A stretch of DNA of 64,000 bases from Roseiarcus sp963749715 (GTDB lineage: Bacteria > Pseudomonadota > Alphaproteobacteria > Rhizobiales > Beijerinckiaceae), in NCBI GenBank assembly GCA_963749715.1, contig CAVVNR010000001.1, positions 558,001 through 622,000 on the forward strand. The letters are read 5' to 3'. Made by a program: the position numbers and the translations under genes. Of this stretch, positions 17,716 to 27,793 are shown one piece after another. The notes beneath the pieces are model-generated. The model saw nothing but the letters and a program-made list of their open reading frames with translations. It ran no database searches and was not told where the DNA came from. Each line of letters opens with the position of its first letter. The stretch's first letter is position 1.

Positions 17716-18657
17716 TCAGGCGGTTCGGCGGCGCGCACCGGCCCAGCGGCCGAACGCGCTTTGAATCAAGAGGCCAGCACCCATGAGGACGCTATCGAGC
17801 AGGAAGAACAGCAGCAACGCGAATACGAACAGCGCGATCCCGGTGAGGTCATGGAACATCCCCTCGATCGAATCGATGCCGAGATAGTATGCTCCCAGAA
17901 CAAGCGCGAGCACTCGGAAGAAATTCGCCAGGATCGTGATCGGAACAATCGACGCGATCAGGATAAGCTTGCGAATGGGGCTCTTGCGCACGAATTCATA
18001 GACGTAGAAAACACCGATGGCGGACAGCGCGAAGATTGAATTCATGCCCGAGCAGGCGTCCTTGACCATGAGCTCGTAGGATCCGATCATGATCATGACC
18101 CCATTCTGCGCCACTGGGTAGCCGAGATCGTACAGAAAATTCGAAACAATGTCGGAAATCCACGCCTTGAGCGGGACCGTGAACGCGTCAAGCAGCCAGC
18201 CGGGCGGGGGAATGGAAAACACAAGGAAAGCGAGAGGAAAGGCGAATATCCGCGCCATCGACCAACCGCCGATGAGCAAGACACAGCCCAGAAGGACCGG
18301 GATTTGGCTCGCGAACTCGACCATCAGCAAGTCTTGCGACCGGGTGATCGCCATCAGAAAAAGGGAAACGAGCAGAATGACCCAGCCGGCGATGGGCGCC
18401 GGCCGCAAATCGATGGAACGGAGTTTGTCGCGCTGCTGCCAGGCGAGCCAAGCGGCCGCCAGCATTATCAGTGGGCCGTGTCCTTCCTGCTCGGTACGCC
18501 AGGCCCCCCCGGCGAGCTTCAGATAGGTCGGCAAGTAGGCGACGAAAAACGACGCAGCGAGGGCTGCGACGAACGCCGCATTGATGCCGCGGCTCTCGGC
18601 GGCCGCCGACAGTGCGGGATGTTGAACGGGCTCAGTCTTTAGCGACTCGATCGACAC
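17716..18657 (-). CDS. xrtV: Exosortase (EpsH family, probably XrtV type)
   Basis: 313 aa with about eight transmembrane segments. The family triad is present: Cys202 in KDACSGMNSIFAL, Arg248 in ILANFFRVLALVLG and His269 in EGMFHDLTGIA. The N-terminal EQEGHGPLIMLAAAW matches the B/V subgroup. Exosortases are inner-membrane transpeptidases that process PEP-CTERM tails during export, usually with exopolysaccharide assembly. The genes before and after it, a polyprenyl glycosylphosphotransferase and a small accessory protein, fit this. Its candidate substrates in this window are the PEP-CTERM proteins at 7.9-9.6 kb and 27.8-29 kb. The exosortase call is firm; the V subtype is moderate. Confidence 0.88.
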   Translation of the reverse strand: MSIESLKTEPVQHPALSAAAESRGINAAFVAALAASFFVAYLPTYLKLAGGAWRTEQEGHGPLIMLAAAWLAWQQRDKLRSIDLRPAPIAGWVILLVSLFLMAITRSQDLLMVEFASQIPVLLGCVLLIGGWSMARIFAFPLAFLVFSIPPPGWLLDAFTVPLKAWISDIVSNFLYDLGYPVAQNGVMIMIGSYELMVKDACSGMNSIFALSAIGVFYVYEFVRKSPIRKLILIASIVPITILANFFRVLALVLGAYYLGIDSIEGMFHDLTGIALFVFALLLFFLLDSVLMGAGLLIQSAFGRWAGARRRTA

Positions 18658-18738
18658 GTCAGTCCCTTGCTTTCCCCCGCCGTGACATCCAATCGTCGCC
18701 CGAATGCGCCCTTGAGCGGTCTCACCGCGCCAGCATTG

Positions 18739-19947
18739 TCAGTGAGCGTCCCTTCCTGAGAAGACGACAAAAACGGTTCTTATCATGATGGAGAAGTCGA
18801 GCCAAATACTCCAGTTGTTGATGTACCAAAGATCGAGCTCGACCCGCCGCCGCATCTTGTCAAGGGTGTCTGTCTCGCCGCGAGCGCCGCAAACCTGCGC
18901 CCAACCCGTTATGCCGGACTTAACATGATGACGAAAAGCATATTTCTCGATCGCGGAAGTGAAATAGCGGTCATGCGCAGAGGCGTGCGGGCGCGGGCCA
19001 ACCATCGACATGTCGCCGATGAACACATTGACCAACTGCGGAAGCTCGTCGATGCTGTATCGACGCAGCCAACGGCCGACCCGCGTCACCCGCTTATCGC
19101 TCTTTTGCGCCTGCGGAACGACGTCGCCGTTCTCCATGACGGTCATGGTCCGAAACTTGTAGATCCTGAATGGCCGCCCATTGAAACCGTGCCGGGTCTG
19201 TCGGAACAACGCCGGCCCAGGCAAGTCCAGCCGGATCGCAATCGCGGCGGCTAGCAAGAACGGCGACAAGCCGATAAGGCCGAAGAGCGAGAAAACAACG
19301 TCGACCGCGCGCTTGACCCCCTGCTCCGTCGGCGACAGCGCCGCGCGCTGAAGCTCGATCGCCACGGTGTCGCCGATGTCCGCGCGCGAGCGCTGAAACA
19401 GTTGGGCGAGGGTTCCGAATGGAACCAGCGTGACCGGCAATGGAAGGACCCGAAGTCGCCGCGCCACCCACCGGACGTTCGACATGCGCTCAGGATCGAC
19501 GAACAGCATGATCTCTTCGATGTCCGAGCTGCGGCAAAGCGAAATTACATTGTCGATCACCTCGTCAGCCGACGATTCGCCGGGAGGCACCTGGAAGTGA
19601 GCCACGGCGTGATAGCCGTGGCGTGTTAAATTGTCGGTGAACTGGGCCGGCACTGAGTCTTCGCATGTCAGGCTCACGATAGTGCGGCCCCGCAATGTTC
19701 CGCTTTCCAGCGCCCGCGGCAACGCAATCCTCCACGCCGCCCGGTGTCCGAGCAGGGCCACGACCCCAATCGCCCAGAACAGGATTATGTCGCCTCGCGA
19801 GAGATCGCGGCTCACTCCCCAACTGAAAACGCCCGAAGCCAGGATCAGGAAGGCCCCGCACCAGGCGCCCAATACGCTGCGCGCCTGATCGTCCCAAACC
19901 ATAAGCCGATTCGGACTGTAGAGCTTTTGCACCCGCATCGAGGCCAC
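18739..19947 (-). CDS. Polyprenyl glycosylphosphotransferase (exopolysaccharide priming enzyme)
   Basis: It transfers a sugar phosphate to undecaprenyl phosphate to start exopolysaccharide synthesis at the inner membrane. The C-terminal bacterial sugar transferase domain is clear: KRAVDVVFSLFGLIGLSPFL, PALFRQTRHGFNGRPFRIYK, FRTM, SIDELPQLVNVFIGDMSMVG, PRPHA and GITGWAQVCGARGETD. The annotated 402-aa frame lacks the first membrane segments. The same frame stays open upstream to about 20196 with typical hydrophobic sequence (STALGFDLALILASATCAEA), and an ATG at 20209 lies one frame away. The true gene is therefore probably 18739-20209, about 490 aa, with one indel near 20120. It lies 81 bp before the exosortase gene. 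Confidence 0.88.
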   Translation of the reverse strand: MASMRVQKLYSPNRLMVWDDQARSVLGAWCGAFLILASGVFSWGVSRDLSRGDIILFWAIGVVALLGHRAAWRIALPRALESGTLRGRTIVSLTCEDSVPAQFTDNLTRHGYHAVAHFQVPPGESSADEVIDNVISLCRSSDIEEIMLFVDPERMSNVRWVARRLRVLPLPVTLVPFGTLAQLFQRSRADIGDTVAIELQRAALSPTEQGVKRAVDVVFSLFGLIGLSPFLLAAAIAIRLDLPGPALFRQTRHGFNGRPFRIYKFRTMTVMENGDVVPQAQKSDKRVTRVGRWLRRYSIDELPQLVNVFIGDMSMVGPRPHASAHDRYFTSAIEKYAFRHHVKSGITGWAQVCGARGETDTLDKMRRRVELDLWYINNWSIWLDFSIMIRTVFVVFSGRDAH

Positions 19948-20209
19948 GAAGAGAATCGCGACGAAAATCGCCGCCGCGATCGTGTGGGAATATTCGCCCG
20001 CCAGTTCGTCAGGGATCCGATGATAGACCGCTTCCGCGCAGGTGGCGCTCGCGAGGATGAGCGCGAGGTCAAAGCCAAGCGCCGTCGACGCGATCGCCCG
20101 GTAGGCGATCGGCAGGCGCCAGCGGCTTCCGCGGGCAAGGAGCGTTCGGCCGCCGCGACCCGAGAGCCTTGCCGCCGAATTCAGGCGCGATTTGAGTCTC
20201 GGTCGTCAT

Positions 20210-20625
20210 TCGCGGCGCTCACAAATCATCGGGGATCGACGCCCCAATGTCGCGTCAGTCTTCGCACGTCCCAGGCCCTCAATCGGTAAATTCGGCAACG
20301 ACAGTAAATCGCGCGTCAGCCTCCGCTCATGGTCCCGGACCAAGCGCAACCGCCGCAGGCCGCGCCGGGCCTTCGGCCCCGCGGCAATTGACGCGCCGCA
20401 CTGTAAGCGAATCTCGATCGAAGACAAGTCGTCCCCTGATTGATCGCCACGGCGCTTGCGCCGCCGGGAGCACTTAAATGAAATTGAACGCCGCCTCCGT
20501 GGCCTGCGACCGTCGTGGGAGGACCTCAACTCGAGGAGGCGGCGGCAGACAAGGGAAACGACCCGGAGCACCTTCGTTGTTGGGGCCACGGCATCTGGAC
20601 AATCAAATCTTGCCGGGCTATACCG
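20210..20625. other. Divergent intergenic region, no gene recognised
   Basis: It lies between the glycosylphosphotransferase and the next plus-strand gene and must contain both promoters. No convincing open frame, repeat or structured RNA was recognised. Confidence 0.4.
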
Positions 20626-21096
20626 ATGTTCAATGCATCCGGCAGAATGTTCAAAAACAATATCAACACAGACAGGGCCCTCATGATTGGCGCGCTGGTG
20701 TTCCTCTTCCGGATTGTTGTCGGGCTTGTTATCCTGGTTGGAACGTGGTTCGTGTTCGACACCATAAATGACCGAAACACTGAAATAATAATGGCTACCA
20801 TCGGCCTTCTTTATTCATTCATATTCATAATATCTCGACGATTACAGTATTTTGGACTGACGATATTCTCGGTCTTTGGTAGAACATCATCCTATGTTCA
20901 AAAAATACCCTACGAACACGTCATGCGCGATGAAGTCGGTCTGCAGACGTCCGGAGGATATACATTCCTTAACGTTCTTTTTGCGGCGTTGCTCGAGCTT
21001 CTCTGTCTGTTTCGCCTCTTTTCCTCGCTTCTCGGCCGCGGCTGGGACACCCTGTCCGAACCGATCCGCGCGCTCCTCCGTTTCGCCCATTTCTGA
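20626..21096 (+). CDS. Hypothetical membrane protein
   Basis: 156 aa from ATG 20626; ATG 20647 is an alternative and neither has a good ribosome binding site. Two adjacent transmembrane segments (ALMIGALVFLFRIVVGLVIL and EIIMATIGLLYSFIFIISRR) are followed by a soluble part and another hydrophobic stretch (FLNVLFAALLELLCLFRLFS). Base composition is clearly more AT-rich than the neighbours. No family was recognised. It precedes the trypsin-like protease by 76 bp on the same strand. Confidence 0.5.
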   Translation: MFNASGRMFKNNINTDRALMIGALVFLFRIVVGLVILVGTWFVFDTINDRNTEIIMATIGLLYSFIFIISRRLQYFGLTIFSVFGRTSSYVQKIPYEHVMRDEVGLQTSGGYTFLNVLFAALLELLCLFRLFSSLLGRGWDTLSEPIRALLRFAHF

Positions 21097-21172
21097 GCGC
21101 CAGCTTGAGGGTCGGCATTGAGCCTTCTTCTTTGTTTTGTCTCGTCCCGGTAGATGTGGGCCAGGGGAAGCG

Positions 21173-21865
21173 ATGGCTGTCGCGGCAATAGTCTTGAGTC
21201 TTGTTTGCGCGGCGCTAGCGACTGCGTTCGCGCCGAGCGAAGCGCAGGCGCAGTCCGGTGATGCGGACCTCAAGCCCTTCGCCGTCCACATCAACCGCAC
21301 GCCCCAGCAACCCTGGCCAGGGTACGGTATTTATCTCGGAAACGGGATCGTCCTCACCGCCGCGCATGTGCCCGGGAACTTCGCCACATCGATGCCCCAT
21401 GTCGTCATCGCCGGGCAGGATCTGCAGGCGGCGCTCGTCAAACAAGGCGATCTGGACAGCGTGGATCTCACGCTGCTGTCGATCGACGCGACGAAGCTCC
21501 CGGTCCGTCTTCGGATGCGCCGCATGCCTCTCTGCGCGCGCGCGCCCTACGCTGGCGAGGCGGTCGTCGTCGCCACTCCGGAAGGAACGGCCCGCTCCAG
21601 GGTCTTGCCGCTGCAGGCTATTCCGGCTGATCTGCGCGGGCGGTTCGGCACTGACATCGCCGACGTCGCGACCACTGGCAATTCCGGTTCCGGGGTGTTT
21701 GACGCCACTGATCTGTGCCTGCTCGGAATCATCAGCCGCAAGATTTCCGTCGCTCAACGTGGATTGAGATTTGGCGCGTCGCTCGCGGCGACGAGAGATA
21801 TCGCCAAGTACTTCGTCCCCGCGCCCGTAATTAGGGCCTTCATCCCGCCCGGCGTCTCGTTTTAG
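21173..21865 (+). CDS. Secreted trypsin-like serine protease
   Basis: About 230 aa from ATG 21173. A signal peptide (MAVAAIVLSLVCAALATAFA, cleavage after AQA) is followed by a chymotrypsin fold with the full triad: His in GIVLTAAHV, Asp in DSVDLTLLSID and Ser in TTGNSGSGVFD. Probably periplasmic. It lacks a PDZ domain and is too short to be a DegP. Substrate unknown; S1 family, S1C or Tvp-like. Confidence 0.8.
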   Translation: MAVAAIVLSLVCAALATAFAPSEAQAQSGDADLKPFAVHINRTPQQPWPGYGIYLGNGIVLTAAHVPGNFATSMPHVVIAGQDLQAALVKQGDLDSVDLTLLSIDATKLPVRLRMRRMPLCARAPYAGEAVVVATPEGTARSRVLPLQAIPADLRGRFGTDIADVATTGNSGSGVFDATDLCLLGIISRKISVAQRGLRFGASLAATRDIAKYFVPAPVIRAFIPPGVSF

Positions 21866-22131
21866 CCCGTCTTTCCCAATGCTTTTTGCCTTGGATTGCG
21901 TCGCGCCGGCGCCGGCGCGACGCGGGTGGCTGGGCCGGCCGACGGTCAAATTTGGTTGATGTCGTCCCACGCGCCCAAGAATGGTGATATTGGCAAAACG
22001 TTCCTCGTGAGAACCGGCGCCGGAAGACGCCTGCCTGCTCGGCTTCCGCGCATGCCGCGCCGCTGCGCCCGGCACGCGCGCGCGTTCCGGGTAAGGCGCT
22101 CCTGAAGAGGTTGAAGAAGGGGTTTTAGATC

Positions 22132-23346
22132 ATGGGGTTCGGCCGGTTCGCGTGGATGACCGTACTGGCGTGCGGCGTGGCCGCCGCCTATGGGATCTAT
22201 GCCCCCGAGGCGACGGACCGCTGGGTTCCCTCCGCCGGCGCGCTCGCCCATCGGCTGCACGACAGGATTTCGGCGCCGCCAAGCCAGAACGCCGCGGCGC
22301 CGGCGCAGGGAGAAGGACAAACCGCCGGCCCCGCGCCGATTGTCGTCACCGCGACGCCTGTCAAACGCGCGGATTTTCCGGTTGTTCTCGAGAGCATCGG
22401 CCAGGTCCAGGCCTACAACACCGTTCTGGTCCGGGCCCGTGTCGACGGCCAGATCATGAAAATCGCATTTAACGAGGGCCAGATGGTCAAAAAGGGCGAC
22501 CTCTTGGCCCAGATCGACCCTAGACCGTTTCAGGCCGCGCTCGACCAAGCCGCAGCCAAGAAGGCGCAGGACGAGGCCAATATCGCCAATGCGAAGCTCG
22601 ATCTTGCTCGCTACTCCACGCTCGCCAAACAGGACTTCGCCACCAAGCAGCAGCTCGATACGCAGAACGCCCTGGTGCTGCAGCTCATCGCTTCAATCGC
22701 GGCCGACGCCGGAGCGATCGATGCTGCGAAGACCCAGCTGGACTATACCACCATCCGCGCGCCGATCTCCGGCCGCGCCGGGTTCCGCCTGATCGACGAG
22801 GGCAATCTCGTCAACGCCGGACAACAGACCGGCATCGTCTCGATCGCGCAATTGCAGCCGATCTCGGTCATCTTCGCCGAACCGCAGGAATATGTGAACC
22901 GCATCAACGAGGAGCTCTCCTCCGGTTCGCCCGAAGTCACGGTCATGGACGCGGAGGGCCGCAAGCTCGCCGTCGGGCGCCTGTCGATCAGCGACAACCA
23001 GGTCGAACTCGCCACCGGAACAATCCGGCTCAAGGCTGAGTTCGACAACAAGGACAACGCGCTCTGGCCAGGCCTGGCGGTGACGACGGGCTTGCAACTC
23101 GGCGTGGAGAAGGACGTCTTGATTGTCCCCACCGAAGTGGTGCAACATGGCCAGAACGGGCTCTACGTATTCATCGTCGACGATCAGAACCGAGCGCAGG
23201 TGCGTCAGGTGAAGATCGCGCACCAGGACACAACGACGGCGGTCATATCGGAGGGCCTGAAGGAGGGCGACCGCGTGGTGACGTCTGGGCAGTTTTTGCT
23301 TCAGCCGGGATCGATCGTTTCGATCGACACGGGAAGCCGAAGCTAG
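22132..23346 (+). CDS. RND efflux periplasmic adaptor, MdtA-like
   Basis: 404 aa. Membrane anchor (FAWMTVLACGVAAAYGIYA), variable linker, lipoyl halves (VLVRARVDGQIMKIAFNEGQ), alpha-hairpin (AAKKAQDEANIANAKLDLAR) and beta-barrel (DYTTIRAPISGRAGFRLIDE). It couples an RND pump to an outer-membrane channel. It lies 3 nt before the RND gene, so the two are co-transcribed. No TolC-type gene or local regulator is present in this pair. Substrate unknown. Confidence 0.92.
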   Translation: MGFGRFAWMTVLACGVAAAYGIYAPEATDRWVPSAGALAHRLHDRISAPPSQNAAAPAQGEGQTAGPAPIVVTATPVKRADFPVVLESIGQVQAYNTVLVRARVDGQIMKIAFNEGQMVKKGDLLAQIDPRPFQAALDQAAAKKAQDEANIANAKLDLARYSTLAKQDFATKQQLDTQNALVLQLIASIAADAGAIDAAKTQLDYTTIRAPISGRAGFRLIDEGNLVNAGQQTGIVSIAQLQPISVIFAEPQEYVNRINEELSSGSPEVTVMDAEGRKLAVGRLSISDNQVELATGTIRLKAEFDNKDNALWPGLAVTTGLQLGVEKDVLIVPTEVVQHGQNGLYVFIVDDQNRAQVRQVKIAHQDTTTAVISEGLKEGDRVVTSGQFLLQPGSIVSIDTGSRS

Positions 23347-23349
23347 CCG

Positions 23350-26300
23350 ATGTATAAAGGCATCTCCGCCCCATTCATTCACCGTCCGATCGCGACCACG
23401 CTGCTCATGGTCGCGGTGCTTCTGGTCGGCTTGGTCGCATTCCCGTCGCTGCCCGTCGCGCCGCTGCCGCAAGTCGACTTCCCGACCATCGCCGTCTCCG
23501 CGTCGTTGCCGGGCGCTTCGCCCGACACCATGGCGACCTCGGTCGCCCAGCCGCTCGAACGGCAGATCGCCCAGATACCCGGCGTCTCGCAGATGACGTC
23601 GACGAGCGCGCTCGGCGCGACCGCGATCACCGTCCAGTTCGATCTCAACCGCAACATCGACGCCGCCGCCAACGACATCCAGGCTGCGATCAACGCCGCC
23701 GCCGGGCAACTTCCGAAGGATTTGCCGAGTCCGCCGACCTATCGCAAGGTCAACCCCTCGGACACGCCGATCCTCATCCTGTCCGTTCAGTCGGACGTCG
23801 CGCCCATCATCGACGTCGACGACGCAGCCGAGAACGTCCTGGCGCAGCACCTCAGCCAGATCTCGGGCGTCTCCCTCGTGCGGGTCGGCGGCCAGCAGAC
23901 GCCCGCGATACGGATCCAGGTCGATCCGGCGAAGCTCGTCGAGAAAGGCATGCAGCTCGAGGACGTGCGGGCCCAGATCGGCATAGCGACCGAGGACAGC
24001 CCGAAAGGCGCGCTCATCGGTCCGAAGCAAACCTTCACCATCCAGGACAACGACCAGCTCGTCGACCCCAAGGCCTGGAACGACGTCATCGTCGCCTATC
24101 GCAACGGGGCGCCGGTGCGCGTGCGCGACATCGGGCAGGCGATCGCGGGACCGCAGGACACGACCCAGGCCGCCTGGAGCAACGGCAAGCGCAGCGTCTT
24201 TCTCGTGGTGTTCAAGATCCCCGGCGCGAACGTGATCACGACTGTGGAAGCAATCAAGAGCACGCTCGCGACCCTGCAGGCTTCCATCCCGCCGACAATT
24301 CACATCAGCATTCTCTCCGACCGGACCACCACCATCCGCGCCTCGGTTCGCGACGTCGAGTTCACGCTCGCGCTCACCGTCGCCCTCGTGGTGATGGTGA
24401 TTTTCATATTCCTACGCAACGTTTGGGCCACCATCATTCCGAGCGTGACCGTACCGCTCGCGCTGCTCGGCGCCTGCGGGCTCATGTGGGCGGCCGGCTA
24501 CAGTCTCGACAATCTTTCGCTGATGGCCTTCACCATATCGGTCGGCTTCGTCGTCGACGACGCGATCGTGATGCTCGAGAACATCACCCGGCATATCGAG
24601 GAGGGTGAAAAGCCGTTCCAGGCGGCGCTCAAGGGCTCAGCCGAGATTGGCTTCACCATCATCTCGATTTCCGTGTCGCTGGTCGCGGTGCTCATCCCGC
24701 TCCTGATGATGAGCGGCATCATCGGCCGGCTGTTCCGCGAATTCGCGGTCACGATCGCGATGACGATCTTCGTCTCGGCCGTCGTTTCGCTGACGCTGAC
24801 CCCGATGATGGCCTCGCGTTTTCTCAAGAGCCACGACGAGGAGCGTCACGGGCGACTCTATAATCTCAGCGAGAGAGGGTTTGCCGCCCTTGCCAACGGT
24901 TATCAGCGCGGGATCGATTTCGTGCTCCGCCACCGCTTCCCGACGCTCATGACCTTCATCGCGACGGTGATCGCCACCGGCTATCTCTTCGTCATTATTC
25001 CCAAAGGGTTCTTTCCGCAGCAGGACACCGGCATTCTTTTCGGAACGACCGAGGCCGGACAGGACGTTTCGTTCCACGATATGTATCGCCTGCAGCAGGA
25101 GGTCGGGAAGATCGTCATGGCCGATCCCGCCGTCGCCACGATGGCGATGGGCCTGGGCGTGGGCGTCGGTAATGCGGCGCAAAACAACGGCCGCATGTTC
25201 ATCACGCTTACGCCGCGCGAGGATCGCAATGTCAATGCGTTTGACGTGATCAGACGACTGCGGCCGCAACTTGCCAAGGTGCCTGGGATGCGCGTCTACC
25301 TGCAGGCGGCCCAGGACGTGACGGTCGGCGCCCGCGCCGCAAAGACTCAATTCCAGTACACCCTGCAGGACGCCAATTTCGACGAGCTCAACGCCTGGTC
25401 GGTCAAGGTCCTCGAGAAGCTTCAATCCCTGCCAGAATTGCGCGACGTCGCCACCGATCAGCAGAATTCCGGCGCCACGCTGACGCTTAAGATCGACCGC
25501 GACATGGCTTCGCGCTACGAAATCCAGCCGCAGCTCATCGACGATACGCTCTATGACGCATTCGGCCAGCGTCAGGTCACCCAGTACTTCACCCAGGTGA
25601 ATACCTATTACGTGATCGAGGAGGTGCTGCCCTCGCTTCTCGGCGATCCCGCGACGCTGGACAAGATCTACGTCCGTTCGCCCACCACCAATCAGATGGT
25701 GCCGGTCAGCGCCTTCGCGAAATGGACAACCGCTCCCGTCGCGCCGCTTTCAATCAGCCACCAGGGACAATTCCCTGCGATCACCATCAGCTTCAACCTC
25801 GCGCAGGGCGTTGCGCTCGGCGCCGCGACGGAATCGATCCAGCGCGCGATGCAGAAGCTACAATTGCCGACAGGTCTGACGACCACCTTCCAGGGCAACG
25901 CGCAGGCGTTCCAGGATTCGCTGACCAGCGTGCCGCTCCTGATTCTCGCTGCGCTCGTCTGCGTCTATCTGATCCTCGGCGTGCTCTATGAGAGTTTCAT
26001 TCACCCGCTCACGATCCTGTCGACGCTTCCGTCCGCGGGCTTGGGAGCGCTGGCGACACTCATGCTGTTTGGCTACGAATTCAGTCTCGTCGCCCTTATC
26101 GGCACCATCCTCCTGATCGGCATCGTCAAGAAGAACGGCATCATGATGGTCGACTTCGCCATCTCGGCCGAGCGCGACCAGGGCCTCACGCCCACCGAGG
26201 CGATCCGCCAGGCGGCGCTCCTCAGGTTCCGACCGATCATGATGACGACGATGGCGGCGCTGCTCGGCGGCGTACCCTTGATGCTGAGCCACGGCACCGG

Positions 26301-26511
26301 GTCGGAACTGCGCCAGCCGCTCGGCTATACGATGGTCGGCGGCCTGATCGTCAGCCAGGCGCTGACCTTGTTCACGACGCCGGTGATCTATCTCTATCTC
26401 GATCGGCTGTCCCGCTGGCTGAACGGCGGCGAGGCGAAAGTTGCGCCGGCCACGCGCGAGGCGGAGCCCGAGCCCGCCTGGGTTCCGGAAAAGGCGCGAG
26501 CGGCGGAATGA
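23350..26511 (+). CDS. RND multidrug efflux permease, MdtB/MdtC-like
   Basis: 1053 aa, the typical length for HAE1 RND pumps. N-terminal SAPFIHRPIATTLLMVAVLL and the porter block PLPQVDFPTIAVSASLPGAS are diagnostic. TM4 carries the proton-relay Asp pair in GFVVDDAIVMLENITRHIEE. The C-terminal half repeats the fold (GTILLIGIVKKNGIMMVDFA). It exports drugs or toxic metabolites by proton antiport, as a trimer with the adaptor encoded immediately upstream. Only one pump gene is present, whereas E. coli mdt has two. Confidence 0.93.
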   Translation: MYKGISAPFIHRPIATTLLMVAVLLVGLVAFPSLPVAPLPQVDFPTIAVSASLPGASPDTMATSVAQPLERQIAQIPGVSQMTSTSALGATAITVQFDLNRNIDAAANDIQAAINAAAGQLPKDLPSPPTYRKVNPSDTPILILSVQSDVAPIIDVDDAAENVLAQHLSQISGVSLVRVGGQQTPAIRIQVDPAKLVEKGMQLEDVRAQIGIATEDSPKGALIGPKQTFTIQDNDQLVDPKAWNDVIVAYRNGAPVRVRDIGQAIAGPQDTTQAAWSNGKRSVFLVVFKIPGANVITTVEAIKSTLATLQASIPPTIHISILSDRTTTIRASVRDVEFTLALTVALVVMVIFIFLRNVWATIIPSVTVPLALLGACGLMWAAGYSLDNLSLMAFTISVGFVVDDAIVMLENITRHIEEGEKPFQAALKGSAEIGFTIISISVSLVAVLIPLLMMSGIIGRLFREFAVTIAMTIFVSAVVSLTLTPMMASRFLKSHDEERHGRLYNLSERGFAALANGYQRGIDFVLRHRFPTLMTFIATVIATGYLFVIIPKGFFPQQDTGILFGTTEAGQDVSFHDMYRLQQEVGKIVMADPAVATMAMGLGVGVGNAAQNNGRMFITLTPREDRNVNAFDVIRRLRPQLAKVPGMRVYLQAAQDVTVGARAAKTQFQYTLQDANFDELNAWSVKVLEKLQSLPELRDVATDQQNSGATLTLKIDRDMASRYEIQPQLIDDTLYDAFGQRQVTQYFTQVNTYYVIEEVLPSLLGDPATLDKIYVRSPTTNQMVPVSAFAKWTTAPVAPLSISHQGQFPAITISFNLAQGVALGAATESIQRAMQKLQLPTGLTTTFQGNAQAFQDSLTSVPLLILAALVCVYLILGVLYESFIHPLTILSTLPSAGLGALATLMLFGYEFSLVALIGTILLIGIVKKNGIMMVDFAISAERDQGLTPTEAIRQAALLRFRPIMMTTMAALLGGVPLMLSHGTGSELRQPLGYTMVGGLIVSQALTLFTTPVIYLYLDRLSRWLNGGEAKVAPATREAEPEPAWVPEKARAAE

Positions 26512-26594
26512 AGACGCGCCGCCGCGCGACGACCTTGGCTTCGTGATCTTCGAGAAACTTCTGGCGAGATTGGGGGCGCGGAAAGAGGCTTGAA

Positions 26595-27101
26595 ATGATC
26601 CCGCCCGACGATCCGAACCGTCAGCTCACGGTCGCCGATCCCGACGCCGCCGGGTTGCGGCACGTCTCCGTCGCCGGCGGCACGTATACGATCCTCGTTT
26701 CCGGCGTGGAGACGGCCGGGCGCTATTGCCTGATCGATATGCTGGTCCCCGACGGGGGCGGCCCGCCCGCCCATCGCCACGACTTCGAGGAGATGTTCAC
26801 CCTCCTCGAAGGCGAGCTCGAATTCGCCTTTCGCGGCAGGACGCAAACCGTTCGCGCTGGCTCGACCGTCAATATTCCGGCCAACGCCCCACACGGCTTC
26901 AAGAACAAGTCCGGAAAGCTCGCGCGGATGCTATGCCTGTGCGCGCCGGCGGGACAGGACGAGTTTTTCCTCGCCGTCGGCTTCCCGGTGGCCGGCCGCA
27001 CGTCCCCGACGCCCAAGACCAGCGACCCGGAGATGGCCGATAAGCGCAGGCTCATGGCCGAACTGCTGCCGAAATACCGGATCGAAATGGTCGCGCCGTA
27101 A
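26595..27101 (+). CDS. Cupin domain protein
   Basis: 168 aa. Single-domain cupin: motif 1 is PPAHRHDFEEMFTLLEGELE (metal ligands His, His, Glu) and motif 2 is VNIPANAPHGFKNKSG (His). A possible quercetin-dioxygenase-like or sensor fold, probably a cytoplasmic metal-binding enzyme of unknown reaction. It starts 83 bp after the RND gene and could be its last operon member. Confidence 0.8.
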   Translation: MIPPDDPNRQLTVADPDAAGLRHVSVAGGTYTILVSGVETAGRYCLIDMLVPDGGGPPAHRHDFEEMFTLLEGELEFAFRGRTQTVRAGSTVNIPANAPHGFKNKSGKLARMLCLCAPAGQDEFFLAVGFPVAGRTSPTPKTSDPEMADKRRLMAELLPKYRIEMVAP

Positions 27102-27167
27102 CTGCGCAGTCAGTCGGCCAGGATCTCCGCATCGCCCGTCTTGACGAATGGACGCCGCGGGGAGGCG

Positions 27168-27656
27168 TCAGCCTCCGAGGTCCCTGGCGATCCAGAAGGC
27201 CAACGCTTGCGCGAGCGCCGACACGCGATCATGATTGGACTGTTCGATCATCGTCTGATCGATCGGCGAGGCCAAATAGCTTGTCGTCGCCCGCACCGGC
27301 CATTGCACGTTGCCGATCGTCGCCACGCCGGTGATGTTATCGGGCGACGAGCCGCCGTGGACGGTTGCCCCGGTGTTCGGCCCAAGCGTCAGGTAGTCGA
27401 TTCTAACCGTCAGAGTACCGCCTTTCGGCGTCAGGCGGCCGGCCAGGGCTTGCGCGAGCCGGCGCGGAAGCTCCTGCTCGACCCAGGTCGCGGTCGGGTC
27501 GCCGGCGTTGGCGCGCAAGGGCCCGACATCGACCCGGATATTGCGCACCGCCTGGCCCGACTGCGCGAGCGCCGTCTGACCTGCAACCGCGGCGGCGAGC
27601 GCCAACGCGGCGAAGGTCGCAATCACGGCGCGACGGGAATATTCCGGGCTGGACAT
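27168..27656 (-). CDS. Secreted protein of unknown function
   Basis: 162 aa. The N terminus carries SRR followed by a hydrophobic core (AVIATFAALALAAAVAGQTA) and AQA, a Tat- or Sec-type signal. The mature part (VDVGPLRANAGDPTATWVEQ, then GRLTPKGGTLTVRIDYLTLG) suggests a small alpha/beta domain with no recognised family. Convergent with the cupin gene. Confidence 0.6.
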   Translation of the reverse strand: MSSPEYSRRAVIATFAALALAAAVAGQTALAQSGQAVRNIRVDVGPLRANAGDPTATWVEQELPRRLAQALAGRLTPKGGTLTVRIDYLTLGPNTGATVHGGSSPDNITGVATIGNVQWPVRATTSYLASPIDQTMIEQSNHDRVSALAQALAFWIARDLGG

Positions 27657-27793
27657 CGGGCGGTCTCCAACTCGGCGCGACCCCGCGCGACGCGCGGGGC
27701 CCAGCTTTCAGCATACGTCGCGGCCCTGTCATGGTTTCAAGGGGCCGGCTGCTGAAGAGGAACCCCCGGCTTCGAGGGCTCCTTTCCTCTTGC

